A DNA stretch of 64,000 bases from Odontocerum albicorne. Lineage: Eukaryota; Arthropoda; Insecta; Trichoptera; Odontoceridae. The position numbers and the translations under genes are program-made. Location of the stretch: positions 39,539,380 to 39,603,379 of the forward strand of contig OX463848.1 in NCBI GenBank assembly GCA_949825065.1. Direction: 5' to 3'. Of the stretch, positions 10,856 to 20,477 are shown in pieces (the stretch's first letter is position 1; the number at the start of each line of letters is the position of its first letter). The notes below the pieces were generated by a model. The model had not been told where the DNA came from and did no database searches. It was given only the letters and a program-made list of their open reading frames with translations.

Positions 10856-11348
10856 AATCAAATGATTTTAAATATAATACCCGAAAAAATATCGATACTT
10901 TTTTATTTCAAATATGATTATTTACATTGAATATCTCACCGAACAACCATCATCAATCTAAGTGTGTTATAGGGTCATTTGTTCCCTCGAGGCAGTCGAC
11001 GCCTATACAATTTCAATTTGTTTTATGTTTCTGTTACAATGTGTTTGTTCCCTTTCGTGACAAATGCATTTAACAACCTCATGTGTTTGGTTTTCTCTCT
11101 TCAAAGACGATGATTGGCCACGGCCATCATCCATGGTGTACCATCAGCATACGTGATCCGATTCCCAAGACATCTCATTGTCAGACTGTTCTTTTGACGT
11201 CTGAAGATTTCTTAAACCGTTAAATTATCGCATCGATTGCTTCTATGTTCTTTTCAATATTTTTAAAGTTGCATAAAAGTAGTGTGAAATATTGAAGACA
11301 AAAGTAACCGCGAAGCTGACTAAATGATTCATTTTATTGATGGACATA
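10856..11348. other. Spacer between satellite and mariner
   Basis: Ordinary AT-rich sequence with a slightly richer block at 11.1-11.2 kb. No ORF above 60 codons and no recognised repeat. Confidence 0.5.
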
Positions 11349-12302
11349 CAAGGCGTATCCAGAAAGTAAGTGTACTGAGGCTCTCACGACCGGATGGATT
11401 TTATTTTCGACATGTTGGCTACACTTCCGTGTAGCATGACCCTTCCCCTCTTCAACGAGACCGGTTCGAGGTCAGTATGTTGAGAAGTGTCGACGCGACA
11501 ACACGTTTCGTGAAAAATGTCAAACAAATCTCCCGCCAAGTGCGAAATTTTGTAAAAATGCAAGAGTTTTTGAGGCGCTGCAAACTTCATAGAGATGAAT
11601 TTCTCCGCTCCATCGTTACTGAAGATGAAACTTGGGTTGCACACTATACGCCTGAAACCAAAAGGCAGTCTCAACAGTGGCGTCACACCTCTTCACCCTC
11701 CGCCAAAAAGTTCAAAACCACAATTTCAGCCAAGAAAATCATGGCATCCGTGTTTTGGGACTGTCAAGGCATAATTTTAATTGAATATATGCCTCAAGGG
11801 GAGACCATCAACTGTGCAAGATACTGTGAGACCCTAAAAAAAATTCGGAGGGCGATTCAGAACAAGAGGAGAGGCATGCTGACAAAGGGAGTCTGCCTGC
11901 TGCACGACAATGCAAGACCACACACGGCCAACGCCACGAAGGAACTGCTCGCCTCGTTTAAATGCGATGTCCTGAACCATCCCGCGCATTCCCCTGACCT
12001 AGCACCTTCAGATTACTATCTCTTTACTTCCCTGAAGCTGCACATGGGTGGAAAAAGGTTTTCAACCGACGAGGAGGTAAATGAGGAGGTGGAGAAGTGG
12101 ACGGAGGGGTTGGCGGGAAACTACTTCGAGGAAGGCATCAAAAAGTTGATACCCCGCTTCACCACCTGCATTGAGAGGAATGGCGACTATGTTGAAAAAT
12201 AACTTACATATGTACTACGGTAACCACGTAATTTTTTTTGTTTAAATAAAAAAAATTGTAACCTACAAAAATTCAGTACACTTACTTTCTGGATATGCCT
12301 CG
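11349..12302 (+). mobile_element. mariner-family transposon, copy A (DNA-binding domain deleted)
   Basis: About 954 bp with inverted ends: left GGCGTATCCAGAAAGTAAGT and right the complement of GGCATATCCAGAAAGTAAGT. TA flanks both sides (11347-11348 and 12303-12304). An intact mariner is about 1.3 kb, and the missing part corresponds to the N-terminal helix-turn-helix region. The 5' UTR and first codons (MSNKSPAKCEI from 11514) match copy B at 24.1-24.6 kb, then jump directly to the catalytic region. Confidence 0.95.
11477..12202 (+). CDS. Truncated mariner transposase, catalytic domain only
   Basis: 241-codon open frame encoding the DDD nuclease domain of a mariner transposase. Catalytic residues look intact: Asp50 in TEDETWV, Asp144 in LLHDNARPH and Asp179 in SPDLAPSDYYLF, with 34 residues between the last two (DD34D). 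The C-terminus runs to a natural stop just before the 3' inverted repeat. The first ~26 codons are 5' UTR read in another frame, because the internal deletion (about 140 codons) joined the true start region out of frame. Without the helix-turn-helix domain it should not bind its own ends. The open frame over 215 real codons suggests recent arrival. A trans-acting or dominant-negative role would be speculation. Confidence 0.85.
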   Translation: MLRSVDATTRFVKNVKQISRQVRNFVKMQEFLRRCKLHRDEFLRSIVTEDETWVAHYTPETKRQSQQWRHTSSPSAKKFKTTISAKKIMASVFWDCQGIILIEYMPQGETINCARYCETLKKIRRAIQNKRRGMLTKGVCLLHDNARPHTANATKELLASFKCDVLNHPAHSPDLAPSDYYLFTSLKLHMGGKRFSTDEEVNEEVEKWTEGLAGNYFEEGIKKLIPRFTTCIERNGDYVEK

Positions 12303-12499
12303 TAATTTGTGGACTTGTCATATGAGATAAGATGAGTTATAAAAAATGCAATAATGAGCTACTGCAGGCAATTTAATATTTTGAAGACGGATAGAAAGAA
12401 AGTAGATGCTTTTAAAATTGTGTCATTGTTTATGCGTAGCTTTCTACGCAGAAAATTTTTTGTATGTAATTTTATATTTAAATATTTGTTATAAATGTG

Positions 12500-12668
12500 A
12501 ATTAGGAATAAATCTGAACTTACGGCTGATGTGTTGTGTAAGATGAAGATAAACACTCTTAAATGGTTTGGACATATTCACTGCAAATGTATGTGGAAGG
12601 CTTGATTGAGAAAAACAAAAAAAGTGTGGTTAGATCAATTGAATGATATTTTGAAAAAAAGATAATGT
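12500..12668 (+). pseudogene. LINE family R fragment
   Basis: Aligns to the R segment from GAACTTACGGCTGATGTG through TGGTTTGGACAT and on to TTAGATCAATTGAATGATAT, with an internal deletion. No open frame. Confidence 0.65.
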
Positions 12669-12699
12669 TTGAAATCACAGATTTCATTCATTCAAAGGA

Positions 12700-12775
12700 T
12701 AATTTTATATAGCGCCGTTTAGAGAGTAAACCTTCTTTAAGGAAGCTCTAACTCGAGATTCGAACCTACTTTACG
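12700..12775 (-). repeat. LINE family G 3' end fragment
   Basis: Reverse-oriented copy of the G tail: ATAGCGCCGTTTAGAGAG followed by CTCTAACTCGAGATTCGAAC. Similar short fragments lie at 19.73, 23.8, 35.6, 43.45, 54.95 and 61.2 kb. Confidence 0.6.
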
Positions 12776-12851
12776 TCTGGCAACTATAACGAATCATGTA
12801 TAATTTTTTTGTATATATAGGAATGGCAAGTATGTACTTGCCGTCCAGGAC

Positions 12852-13580
12852 ATGTATGATAACGTGACAACGCAAGTGAGGTGCACTTCGGGAACTTCAC
12901 TAGAATTTCCTGTAAAGTTGGGGGTACATCAAGGATCGGTACTTAGTCCGCTACTGTTCATCTTAGTCATGGACTATTTAACTAACCAGGAAATGAACAG
13001 TCTCCTAAAGATCCTACTATTTGCAGACAATATCGTATTAATAAGTGAAAAACATGAAGACCTGCAAAATAGTCTGAAAATGTGGAGAAGAATCTTGGAG
13101 GACAATGGATTCAGACTGAGCAGAAAGAAAACAGAGTATCTGTATCTACCATTCGAGAACACAAATGGTGTCACTCCCGTAATGCAAATGGATGGAGAAA
13201 CATTACCAAATTGTGACTCCTTGAAGTATCTTGGGTCACTCATCCATAGCGATGAAGGATTTGCAGCAGATGTAACACATATAATTAGTGTGGGATGGAT
13301 GAAGTTTAGATCAATGACGGAAGTTCTACGTGATCCGAAAATGCCAGTAAAATTAAAAGAAAAAGTATACCAAACGATTGTCAGACCCGCACTTCTCTAT
13401 GGCTCCGAATGCTGGACGATGTATAACTCTTACTCTAGGCAACTAGAAACTGGTGAAATGCGCATGCTAAGATGGTCAGCTGGTGTGTCCCTAAGAGACC
13501 AAATAAAAAGCTCACGCATTCGTGGAAGCCTAGGTGTTACAGATATCAACAATAAGATGGAGGAGAGGCGATTGGATTGA
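12852..13580 (+). CDS. RTE-type reverse transcriptase fragment (inactive)
   Basis: 242-codon frame covering reverse transcriptase from just before the palm motif. LGVHQGSVLSPLLFILVMDYL is the conserved LG-QGS-LSP-LF-L-MD block, and ILLFADNIVLIS is the active-site box, where the usual FADD has become FADN. That change alone should abolish polymerisation. It continues through KYLGSLIHSD, RPALLYGSECW and EMRMLRWSAGV, the thumb and connection pattern shared by RTE/BovB-type LINEs. The real protein continued upstream (YRNGKYVLAVQD is in frame before the Met), so the start is not genuine. It ends at a stop created by a 5-bp duplication, and the frame resumes in the next ORF. Confidence 0.88.
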   Translation: MYDNVTTQVRCTSGTSLEFPVKLGVHQGSVLSPLLFILVMDYLTNQEMNSLLKILLFADNIVLISEKHEDLQNSLKMWRRILEDNGFRLSRKKTEYLYLPFENTNGVTPVMQMDGETLPNCDSLKYLGSLIHSDEGFAADVTHIISVGWMKFRSMTEVLRDPKMPVKLKEKVYQTIVRPALLYGSECWTMYNSYSRQLETGEMRMLRWSAGVSLRDQIKSSRIRGSLGVTDINNKMEERRLD

Positions 13581-13804
13581 GATGGTGTGGGCACGTTGGA
13601 CGCAGAGCACCCGATCACATTGTGAACCAGGCAATCTCCATGGATCTTCCTCGAATAACAACCAGAGGAAGACCAAAGAATTCATGGGTGGTGCAAAAGG
13701 ATAACCTGATGCAGAGGCACGGCCTGGGGGACGTAGTCCGGGACAGAAGAGCATACAACCTGAGAACGAGGAGAGCTGACCCCAACAGTCTTCGCAGACA
13801 ATGA
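13577..13804 (+). pseudogene. RTE-1 polyprotein C-terminus, frameshifted
   Basis: 75 codons in the next frame: MRWCGHVGRR, TTRGRPKNSWVVQ, RDRRAYNLRTRRADPNSLRRQ. This is the R-R-GRP-x-W C-terminal block that follows the thumb in RTE-like LINEs. The apparent Met start is an internal residue; it is Leu in related copies. The copy at 29.2-29.9 kb has the same break, while the copy at 56.4-57.0 kb reads through in one frame. Confidence 0.85.
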
Positions 13805-13914
13805 GTTGGGATGGAGCCAGGGAGAAGTATATGAAACCTTGCCTGTTTTTTTAATTTTTTTTATTCCAGCGGGAATGGAACTCACAACCTCTAACTAGGT
13901 CTAAGAAAGTTGTG

Positions 13915-14010
13915 ATAGGATTCATAGGAGTTGTATGAGAAGATGTATGGATGTAAAATAGGTGAAAGATGTGTGTTGCGATAGGGAAGTCTGGCGCTCT
14001 TTTTTTTTGC
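13915..14010 (+). pseudogene. LINE family R 3' fragment
   Basis: Contains GAGTTGTATGAGAAGATG, then GTGTGTTGCGATAGGGAAGT and TCTGGCGCTC, matching the R 3' coding end. A SINE-head-like scrap (GGAATGGAACTCACAACC) precedes it. Confidence 0.6.
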
Positions 14011-14047
14011 CTAATGTGCATATATATTAAATAATATGTGGGCATTT

Positions 14048-14290
14048 TCACAGTTTCTCGAGATGCCATAATATTTTCATCGCAGTACCACTAAATAGGT
14101 TGTGTTCGGAGTAACCTTCAAGTAGCATATGGTCTGAGAGCATCGGAGTGCTCACCGGCATGAGACCGAGATGAAGGATGACTATTATCTGCCGCGCAAG
14201 CACCGTGAAGGCTACCTTCCACCAAGACTGCGTGACCGTACCGGTAATTCCATTATCACGCTGCACTTCGTGAATGTGTTACATAGGCAA
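14048..14290 (-). other. Unassigned GC-balanced block with 72-codon ORF
   Basis: The minus ORF at 14048-14266 encodes a peptide with one hydrophobic stretch (WWKVAFTVLARQIIVILHLG) that could be a membrane segment or a buried core. The block is clearly less AT-rich than its surroundings. I recognise no family and see no convincing splice sites. Confidence 0.3.
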
Positions 14291-14299
14291 CCAAGTACC

Positions 14300-14445
14300 A
14301 TTTGCATCTCAATGCGACCCCATTGACGTCGTTGGTAAGACACTGGTCTTCCGTCAGTGTTCGATTCCTTCTTTTTGTTAAAAATAATCTGGAATCAAAC
14401 CTTCGGATATGAAGACAAGCGTTTAAACAACTACGCCACGAAGGT
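14300..14445. repeat. Two SINE heads in opposite orientation
   Basis: Plus-strand head at about 14310-14362 (GTTGGTAAGACACTGGTC, then GTTCGATTCC) and minus-strand head at about 14385-14445 (ends CTACGCCACGAAGGTC). Both are degenerate. Confidence 0.55.
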
Positions 14446-14857
14446 CTTTGTTATTTTTATCTTTTTTATTGTTGTATTTAATACGACAAAATACCACTTA
14501 AATGATATTTGTATGACAGATGATTTTTTAAACAAATAATTATTACAATATGTCTGCATTTGATATGCGTTTCTTTAATTTAAGCCAAGTGTCTCTTCGT
14601 TATATAAATTTAATACTCGTATACTCGGTGTTAACATAAGTTGTGTCCGTTTTTTTTTTCAAATTTAAAAATGAGCACCAAAAGTAAAACAAAATGGTAA
14701 AGGTTAAATATACGTCATTCGAAAGAAAATTTTCTGCTCTACAAGATATTGTATTTGCTTTTACGTTACATATATTATTTTATTTGATTACAAGCCTTCA
14801 AAATGGAATATAAAGTAGACGAAAGTGAGTATTTTCGACACCTCTTTCTGTTCAGTT

Positions 14858-15357
14858 CGGTTTTTTTAATTCTATTTTTACACACTATTTGCTTTGATTT
14901 CAATTTTTTTTATTGGCCATTGAAGTATAATGTATAACCTTTAAACACAAAAAAACAATATCCGACAAATGTCCACCTCTTGCAGCAGCTCCACAGATGT
15001 CCACTCTTTTGTCAAAATTTTGAATTTAACTCACCAATAACGCGAATAATTTCATCCTTCAGTTCAGGAATTAATCAGGGATCATTTTTATAGACCTGGC
15101 TTTTCACGTAACCTCAGAGAAAATAGTTCAACGGTGTCAAATCACATGATCTTGGTGGGCAATTAACATCACCATTTCCGGAGATTACAATACATAAAAT
15201 AATTCTCTATTTGAACGCGTTGTTGTATTGTATACGACTCCATGTTTATAAATGTCATACATTGCACTTCTCAAATGTCACAAGACCCAGACAAGTTCGA
15301 GACGCCATCTGTGTTTTATCCAAGAATTTTAAAAAAGGCTCAATTTGAAAGACCCTT
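14858..15357 (-). mobile_element. Tc1/mariner deletion derivative, family M copy 2
   Basis: Same organisation as copy 1. The right end (complement of AAGGGTCTTTCAAATTGAGC) is intact and followed by TA; the left terminal repeat is eroded to CAGTTCGGTTTTTTT. The transposase remnant is on the minus strand with more substitutions than the other copies. Confidence 0.78.
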
Positions 15358-15369
15358 TACTAACATATA

Positions 15370-15830
15370 TGTATGGGAGTGAAATTAAAAGATAAACTAA
15401 TAAGAAGAAATGCGTGCACTGAGAATAATAGATGGGGTGATAATGTATGACAGAATACGGAATGAAGAGATTAGGGTGGAATGTGAACTTAAGGCTGATG
15501 TGTTGAGTAAGATGAAGAAGAGCACTCTGAGATGTTTGGGCATGTAGAACGAATGAATGAAGAAAGGTTAAAATAAAAAAACATATATAGTGCGAATATG
15601 AGTAAAAGGCGTGGAAGATCAATGTTTGAATAAAGCGAATGATATTTTGATAGAAACAAACGTAGAAATTAATAGAAATCGTAAGAGTTGTATAAGTTGG
15701 TGTAAGGATGTAGAAGAGGCGATAGATGTGTGTCGAGATAAACAAATCTGTTGCTCTGTCTTCTCTGCTTACCCTTACATGAAAATTGCGTGATGGTTTA
15801 TATTGTATGTGTATATGTATAAACTTCTCT
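15370..15830 (+). pseudogene. LINE family R, longer 3' fragment
   Basis: One of the longer R copies. Readable blocks in shifting frames are MRALRIIDGVIMYDRIRNEE, then ECELKADVLSKMKKSTLR, a degenerate GHV region, and DVEEAIDVCRDKQICCSVFS. It carries several frameshifts and a deletion in the RGRPRKVW region. It defines the sequence upstream of the commonest truncation point. Confidence 0.75.
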
Positions 15831-16245
15831 TTGTCATAAGATTTTATTGAAAATAATTCAAGTTCTTAAAAGTGATGAAATCTGGTCATGAAAATTTGTA
15901 CGCGCGACAATCAAATAGTTGATTCATTTTTTTAACTGCCCCCCAGTATCAGTATCATGGGAATTAAAGAAAAAGCTTTTTTCTATAGTCCGAGTTAAAC
16001 CGTAAAAATCCCATCGAAAATAATTTATTAACTCCGTATTCCACCGGGAATCCCCACTTTTTCTGTTCAATCCTCCCGTCTACTTGCCTTCCTCCACTCA
16101 GGACCGTGATTAGGGAATTGTCTGTTTAATACACTCTTCTTCAACACCATCCTGTGTCGTTTATCCCCTTCCACAGACATCGTCTTCTGCAAATGTACTT
16201 CGTGTGTTTATCCTGATTGGTCTGAAATTCTATATGGATATATAC
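15831..16245. other. Unassigned spacer
   Basis: Moderately AT-rich; a C/T-rich block at 16.02-16.2 kb shows no ORF or repeat match. Confidence 0.45.
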
Positions 16246-16249
16246 ACGA

Positions 16250-16475
16250 CCTTCGTAGCCTAGTTAGTTGGTAAGACGCTTGTCTCTCAAACCGGGGGGG
16301 GGGGGGGGGGGGGGTGCGGATTCGATTTACGTAGAAACCCAAATTAAAAAAAAAAGGAATCTAGTCTGTTTTTTTACTTAAGGCATCTTTAGACATCTTT
16401 CTGATTTTCACAAGAGATTGCCACATGACAATTAGTCCGCCAGGTTGTACTATATACAAAAAAGTGTAATGCAAT
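16250..16475 (+). repeat. tRNA-derived SINE, near full length
   Basis: Best plus-strand copy. The head reads ACCTTCGTAGCCTAGTTAGT and TTGGTAAGACGCTTGTCTC (A box), then a G run and GCGGATTCGATT (B box). The body is AATCTAGTCTG and TACTTAAGGCATCTTT; the tail is AAGAGATTGCCACATGACAA, CCGCCAGGTTGTACTATATA and GTGTAATGCAATAT. No internal poly(A) is needed, so mobilisation by a LINE that recognises this tail is likely but unproven. Confidence 0.85.
16294..16314 (+). repeat. 21-nt G homopolymer
   Basis: Uninterrupted run of 21 G inside the SINE head, where other copies have CGGAGG or similar. It is either a replication-slippage product or a sequencing or assembly artefact. Confidence 0.95.
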
Positions 16476-16724
16476 ATATACACCGTCACGCCGTTTCCCT
16501 GACAAGATAGGCAGAGAAGAAGAACGCCAAGTGTCTTTTTTTTTTCTACATTTGTAACTCATCTTTAGTTTCCTAGACTTTTAACTGTTGTGAACAATAT
16601 TTTTACAGATCTTTATTTTGCGTGGTTTAAGAATATTTTTCTTAGTATTTTGCTTTTTACCAGCAATATTAAGTGCAAACCATTGCACTGTTACTTCTAT
16701 TGTATCATATACAGTACACCGTGG

Positions 16725-16945
16725 CGGGCTCATTGCTATGTGTCAATATTTTCCAACAAATCAATGAGATTTTCTTGTTAGAAAATTCCCATAAGACAAT
16801 TTTATTCCAGCAAACCAAAAATATCTTATAAGACCTGTTGCGAAGAAAACATGCAAGTTTAATTTTTAATCCTGTTAATCTAAATTGGAGCTCCCGGATG
16901 AAAAGTAAACGTCCTACCAACAGACCATCGAAATCGTGAGTTCCC
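16725..16945 (-). repeat. tRNA-derived SINE, degenerate
   Basis: Minus orientation: tail GTGGCGGGCTCATTGCTATG and head GAGCTCCCGGATGAAAAG then CGTCCTACCAACAGACC. Diverged, with rearranged middle. Confidence 0.55.
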
Positions 16946-17144
16946 TCTAAAGCCTTTGTCGTCTTCATCTTACAGTAATTGTTTCATGAAGACTTTAAAC
17001 TTTGTAAGAATTTATATCAAATTCCGAGATCAGTCCCCGGGAATGTCTCCATTGTATTACGAGTATATCCATCAAATATGTGTATACGAATGTTTATTCA
17101 GCGAAGACTACAATTTTGATGACAAATTGGTTTTCATTGAATAA

Positions 17145-17665
17145 ATTGATTGATCCGAATCGATCCAACGGGACTGGGTTTTATGACAAAACTTTTGTCG
17201 TTGCTGGTCCTGTGGTGTGGAATGGCTTTCCTCTAATAGTTAAAGATACGGAAGCCGTGTGCAGCTTTATGAAGAACCTCGAGATAACCCTTTTTGAAAG
17301 GTCTTATCAAAATTAATGATTTCATATTAACACTACACACGTGAACTACACCTAAAGCCGAATGTGTAACCATCACATGTCGAAAAATCTACAAACGTTT
17401 CTTTGTAATCCGTCTTTCCTTCGTAGGTTTTCTGCGGGTGTCTTACCAAATATGTTATTCTATACATATGCAGATGTTATAAAATGTTTTAATCAAATGG
17501 CCGCAGCTACAACCTTCTTATCTTTACACTAACCTTATTTATATTTATTTTGTAATATTATTTAATTTTAATAATAGTGAATTCCGAGTAAGAGCTTTTG
17601 AAGAGAATCTACTCTCTAAACGGCACTATATAAATCGTCCTTTTATTATTATTATTATTATCAGT
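17145..17665 (+). pseudogene. LINE family G, C-terminal coding and 3' UTR
   Basis: The frame 17080-17316 ends with NRSNGTGFYDKTFVVAGPVVWNGFPLIV and then KNLEITLFERSY. This is the A/G-P-x-x-W-N-x-L-P motif found at the C-terminus of Jockey/CR1-like LINEs (known pattern: RLWNSLP followed by an F-K-x-x-L-K helix). The 3' UTR continues through CTACACCTAAAGCCGAATGT to a tail of repeated TTATTATTATTA at 17640. 5'-truncated. Confidence 0.7.
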
Positions 17666-18113
17666 TCTCTCCCCTTCGCCCTGCCCTGTCCACGACCCAT
17701 CACCGTCCCACGAGTGAGTTTCGTTAATCCTGCTGCCGTATTTGCATATTATGATGAAATTTCGCCAACTCCACACACACCATAGCGGATATACTTTCCA
17801 TTTTATAATTTAACAATTTCACAAAACAAACAAGACCGATGATGAGTTAAGTTTCCACCGGAGACCGAAGAAAGCGTGTCATTTTCATTTCACATCAAAA
17901 GGTGACTATGGAAAGCGTGACTTGTGATTAACGCGATGATATAATAGGATATTTTACATACTATATAATTTAACTTCAAAAAATACATCACGCTATTTTT
18001 ATTTTTCCAAAGGTACCGGTCTTTAAAAATTACATTAAAGTTTTCATTAGCCAGGATTAAATCATCCTCCAACGTAGTAATGTCTTTGTTCACAAGACAT
18101 TATAAACACCTTC

Positions 18114-18669
18114 AAGGAAGCTGATAATGAAATTCAGATCGGTAACAAGAGTCTTGTGTGACCCAAAAATGCCTATAAAACTAAAAGGAAAGGTATACCA
18201 GAGTGTCGTTAGACCCGCAATTATGTATGGCTCAGAATGCTGGACTATGTACAGCTCCTACTCTAGGCAACTTGAAACAGCAGAAATGCGAATGCTTAGG
18301 TGGTCGGCAGGAGTATCACTGAAATATAAAATTAAGAGCTCACGCATTCGTAGTAGCCTGGGGGTCACTGACATAAATAGTAAGCGGGAAGAGCGACAGC
18401 TGAGATGGTATGGGCACATAAGACGGAGACCATAGTGTAAATCAGGCAATGTCTGTGGATCTTCCTCGACAGCCGTCCAGAGGAAGACCAAAGAACTCCT
18501 GGATGACTCAATGCTCCAAAATCCTGCAGAGAAACGGCCTAGATGTAAGCGAACATCCAGAATCGAAGAATATACAGCCTGAGAACGAGAAGAGCCGACC
18601 CCAATAGCCTACCTAGGCAATGAGTTGGGACAGTGCCAGGTAGAAGAAGAAGGAAGCTGATAATGAAAT
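18114..18669 (+). mobile_element. RTE-1-related insertion with 20-bp target duplication
   Basis: The insert (18134-18649) encodes KFRSVTRVLCDPKMPIKLKG, then RPAIMYGSECWTMY and EMRMLRWSAGVSL, and ends at GAGTTGGGACAGTGCCAGG. AAGGAAGCTGATAATGAAAT is exactly repeated at 18114-18133 and 18650-18669, so both insertion edges are fixed. The ORF at 18127-18435 starts inside the duplication, so its Met is accidental. The copy is more diverged in coding sequence than the other RTE-1 copies and is frameshifted after GHIRRRP. Confidence 0.93.
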
Positions 18670-18749
18670 GAAGTGATTTTATGACGAATTTATGATTCAG
18701 ATGATGGTTATATAGAGCTGACGAAAGGCAAAAGAAAACACAATCGACA

Positions 18750-18890
18750 GGCCAAGATACATAAGGACCTTCTGTATGAGACGTTTAAAAACATTATTGA
18801 GAGAATACAGCCCCCTCATCAACCTGACAAACAGTGACACTCAAATACAACTGGAAACATCATGCGAATAATGTATTATTGATTTTGTGA
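18750..18890 (+). repeat. Fragment related to the 19.8 and 51.1 kb repeats
   Basis: CTCATCAACCTGACAAACAG, then TACAACTGGAAACATCATGC, matches the block at 20.02-20.07 kb and, in reverse, 51.14-51.2 kb. The family is unidentified. Confidence 0.6.
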
Positions 18891-19111
18891 ATACTCGTAT
18901 ATATTTTCCATTGTTTCTAATTACGCATAACTAGAACTATTGTTTATTTATTTGGTTTAAAAATGAGAAACTAACTTAAACGTTTATTTACTTCGATCTA
19001 TTATTTTACATCCGAGAACTAACGCATACATTTTTTTTATTTCTACAATGCTTAAGTTTATCGTTAACATTTAAAAACGTAAACAACAAAAAATCCGAAT
19101 ACTTTTGGCAT

Positions 19112-19533
19112 TATTTATTTATTTATCACTTTTATTGCAAATACAATCTGGCGGGCTTATTGCCAGGCGGCAATCTCTTCCAACAAACCAGACAAAAGTA
19201 AATGAAGCTATTTACGTGGTCGCATAAATCATTCAAATGACTATTTATACCCACGAAATCCATAAACATAAACGTGAGCATATACCCACGAAATCCACAA
19301 AGACGGACAGTTACCCGAACATTCTTTTTAATATAAAGTGAGATATCATCAATCAAAAGGAAAGGAAGGGATGGTGGAGAGGAAAGGAAAATAAAAATCA
19401 GGAATGAAACATGTTATTTTACTGACTAGAAATTAAGAGGGTTTTCAGTCGTTTCTTAAAGCATGCCAAGGACGGAGCGAGTCTTATACTGGTTTGTAAC
19501 TGATTCCGGAGTCTCACTGCATGGACAGTAAAG
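19112..19533 (-). repeat. LINE family F, 3' UTR copy
   Basis: Minus-sense 3' UTR ending in a TAAATAAATAAATAATG-like tail. Shared landmarks: CAATCTGGCGGGCTTATTGC, GGAAGGGATGGTGGAGAGG and GCATGCCAAGGACGGAGCGA. The reverse strand ends in KKRLKKLLIS-like remnants of the coding end. 5'-truncated relative to the 62-kb copy. Confidence 0.8.
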
Positions 19534-19784
19534 AGCATTACTCGTACATATAAAAATTAAAGCTTTGTAGGTGAAGCTATTTTAATTTTTTTATTTTTTA
19601 TTTACTTGGAAGCCGAAAGTCATCGCGATATCTCGTGGGGTAGTTAGGTAACTATTAATTCTATAAAACACATTTTCGGGTGTACTTTGCCAACAAAGTA
19701 TTATATTACTAATCATAGGAAAAGAACCATTTATATAGCGCCGTCTAGAGAGCAGACTGTATTTAAGTGCGCTCAAGAATTTAT

Positions 19785-20130
19785 TTATTTTATTTTATTA
19801 TTACACATGACAAGAAATATACACAATTTGAGAAAAACAACAGATAATTTGATTTAGAAATACAATTTTGATGGATCTGGGTTTGTTGCCTTTCATTTGT
19901 CGTATCCCCAGTAAACTAGGCTTTTGCCTATATCTCACTGAGGATATTTAGCATGAGAAAAATAAATCGATACTTCTTTCCGATTTTTGATTACACAAAA
20001 ACAAAACCCCGTTGCACGCTCTCATCAACCTGACAGTGACACTCAACTACAACTGGAAACATCTTGCGAAATTCAACTCCTCACACATCATCACTCCAGA
20101 AAGACCAAAAATATTCATCCCACACTGTTT
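19785..20130 (-). repeat. Unidentified retroelement 3' end (reverse of 51-kb copy)
   Basis: Collinear with 51.1-51.45 kb in reverse orientation, including CACTGAGGATATTTAGCATG and the AAATAAAATAATAA-type tail. The tail in the sense direction suggests a poly(A)-type retroelement. A plus-strand open stretch (LINLTVTLNYNWKHLAKFN) is antisense to that direction and may be chance. Confidence 0.6.
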
Positions 20131-20222
20131 ATTTAAAATAAATTACATATACATTTCAAGGCAACGGATAACACGATACATTTAAAAGCGAAACTATCAA
20201 AAGGTGTGTGCTCATATCCTAC

Positions 20223-20465
20223 AAAATAAATATAAAGTGCACATGTTAGTGAAGTACACTGTAGAGGAAAACCAAATAAAGTATGGTTCGATCAAGTAAG
20301 TGACATTTTAAAAGAAGGAAATTTAAAAAATAAGAGAAGTCGTAGGAGCTGTTAGAGGGTGTATGGATGTGGTAGATACGAAATATGTGAGGCAAGATAG
20401 GAAAGTCTGGCGCTCTGTCCTCTCTGTTTACCCCACGGATGGTTTGTATATGTGTGATATTTTTA
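20223..20465 (+). pseudogene. LINE family R fragment
   Basis: Blocks AACCAAATAAAGTATGGTTC, GTGTATGGATGTGGTAGATA and AGATAGGAAAGTCTGGCGCT are clear; frames are broken. Confidence 0.7.
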
Positions 20466-20477
20466 GACAAACGAGAG

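Larger units (their letters stand above)
12818..13843 (+). mobile_element. RTE-1 non-LTR retrotransposon, 5'-truncated copy
   Basis: About 1 kb covering the end of the reverse transcriptase and the C-terminal region up to the 3' end GAGTTGGGATGGAGCCAGGG. It contains two ORFs joined by a frameshift (see the two CDS entries). Other copies: 18134-18649 (diverged), 29240-29901, 53301-53530 and 56378-57072. No endonuclease domain is present. Confidence 0.9.

Noticed and set aside
11349..12302. Complete autonomous mariner
   Set aside because: The catalytic domain is open, but the N-terminal DNA-binding domain is deleted and the true start is out of frame.
12852..13580. Active reverse transcriptase
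   Set aside because: Active-site FADD is FADN, the 5' part including the endonuclease is missing, and the frame is broken by a duplication.
16250..16330. Functional tRNA gene
   Set aside because: A- and B-box matches are present, but there is no complete cloverleaf, a 21-G run breaks the arm, and a SINE body follows; the same holds for the other tRNA-like heads.
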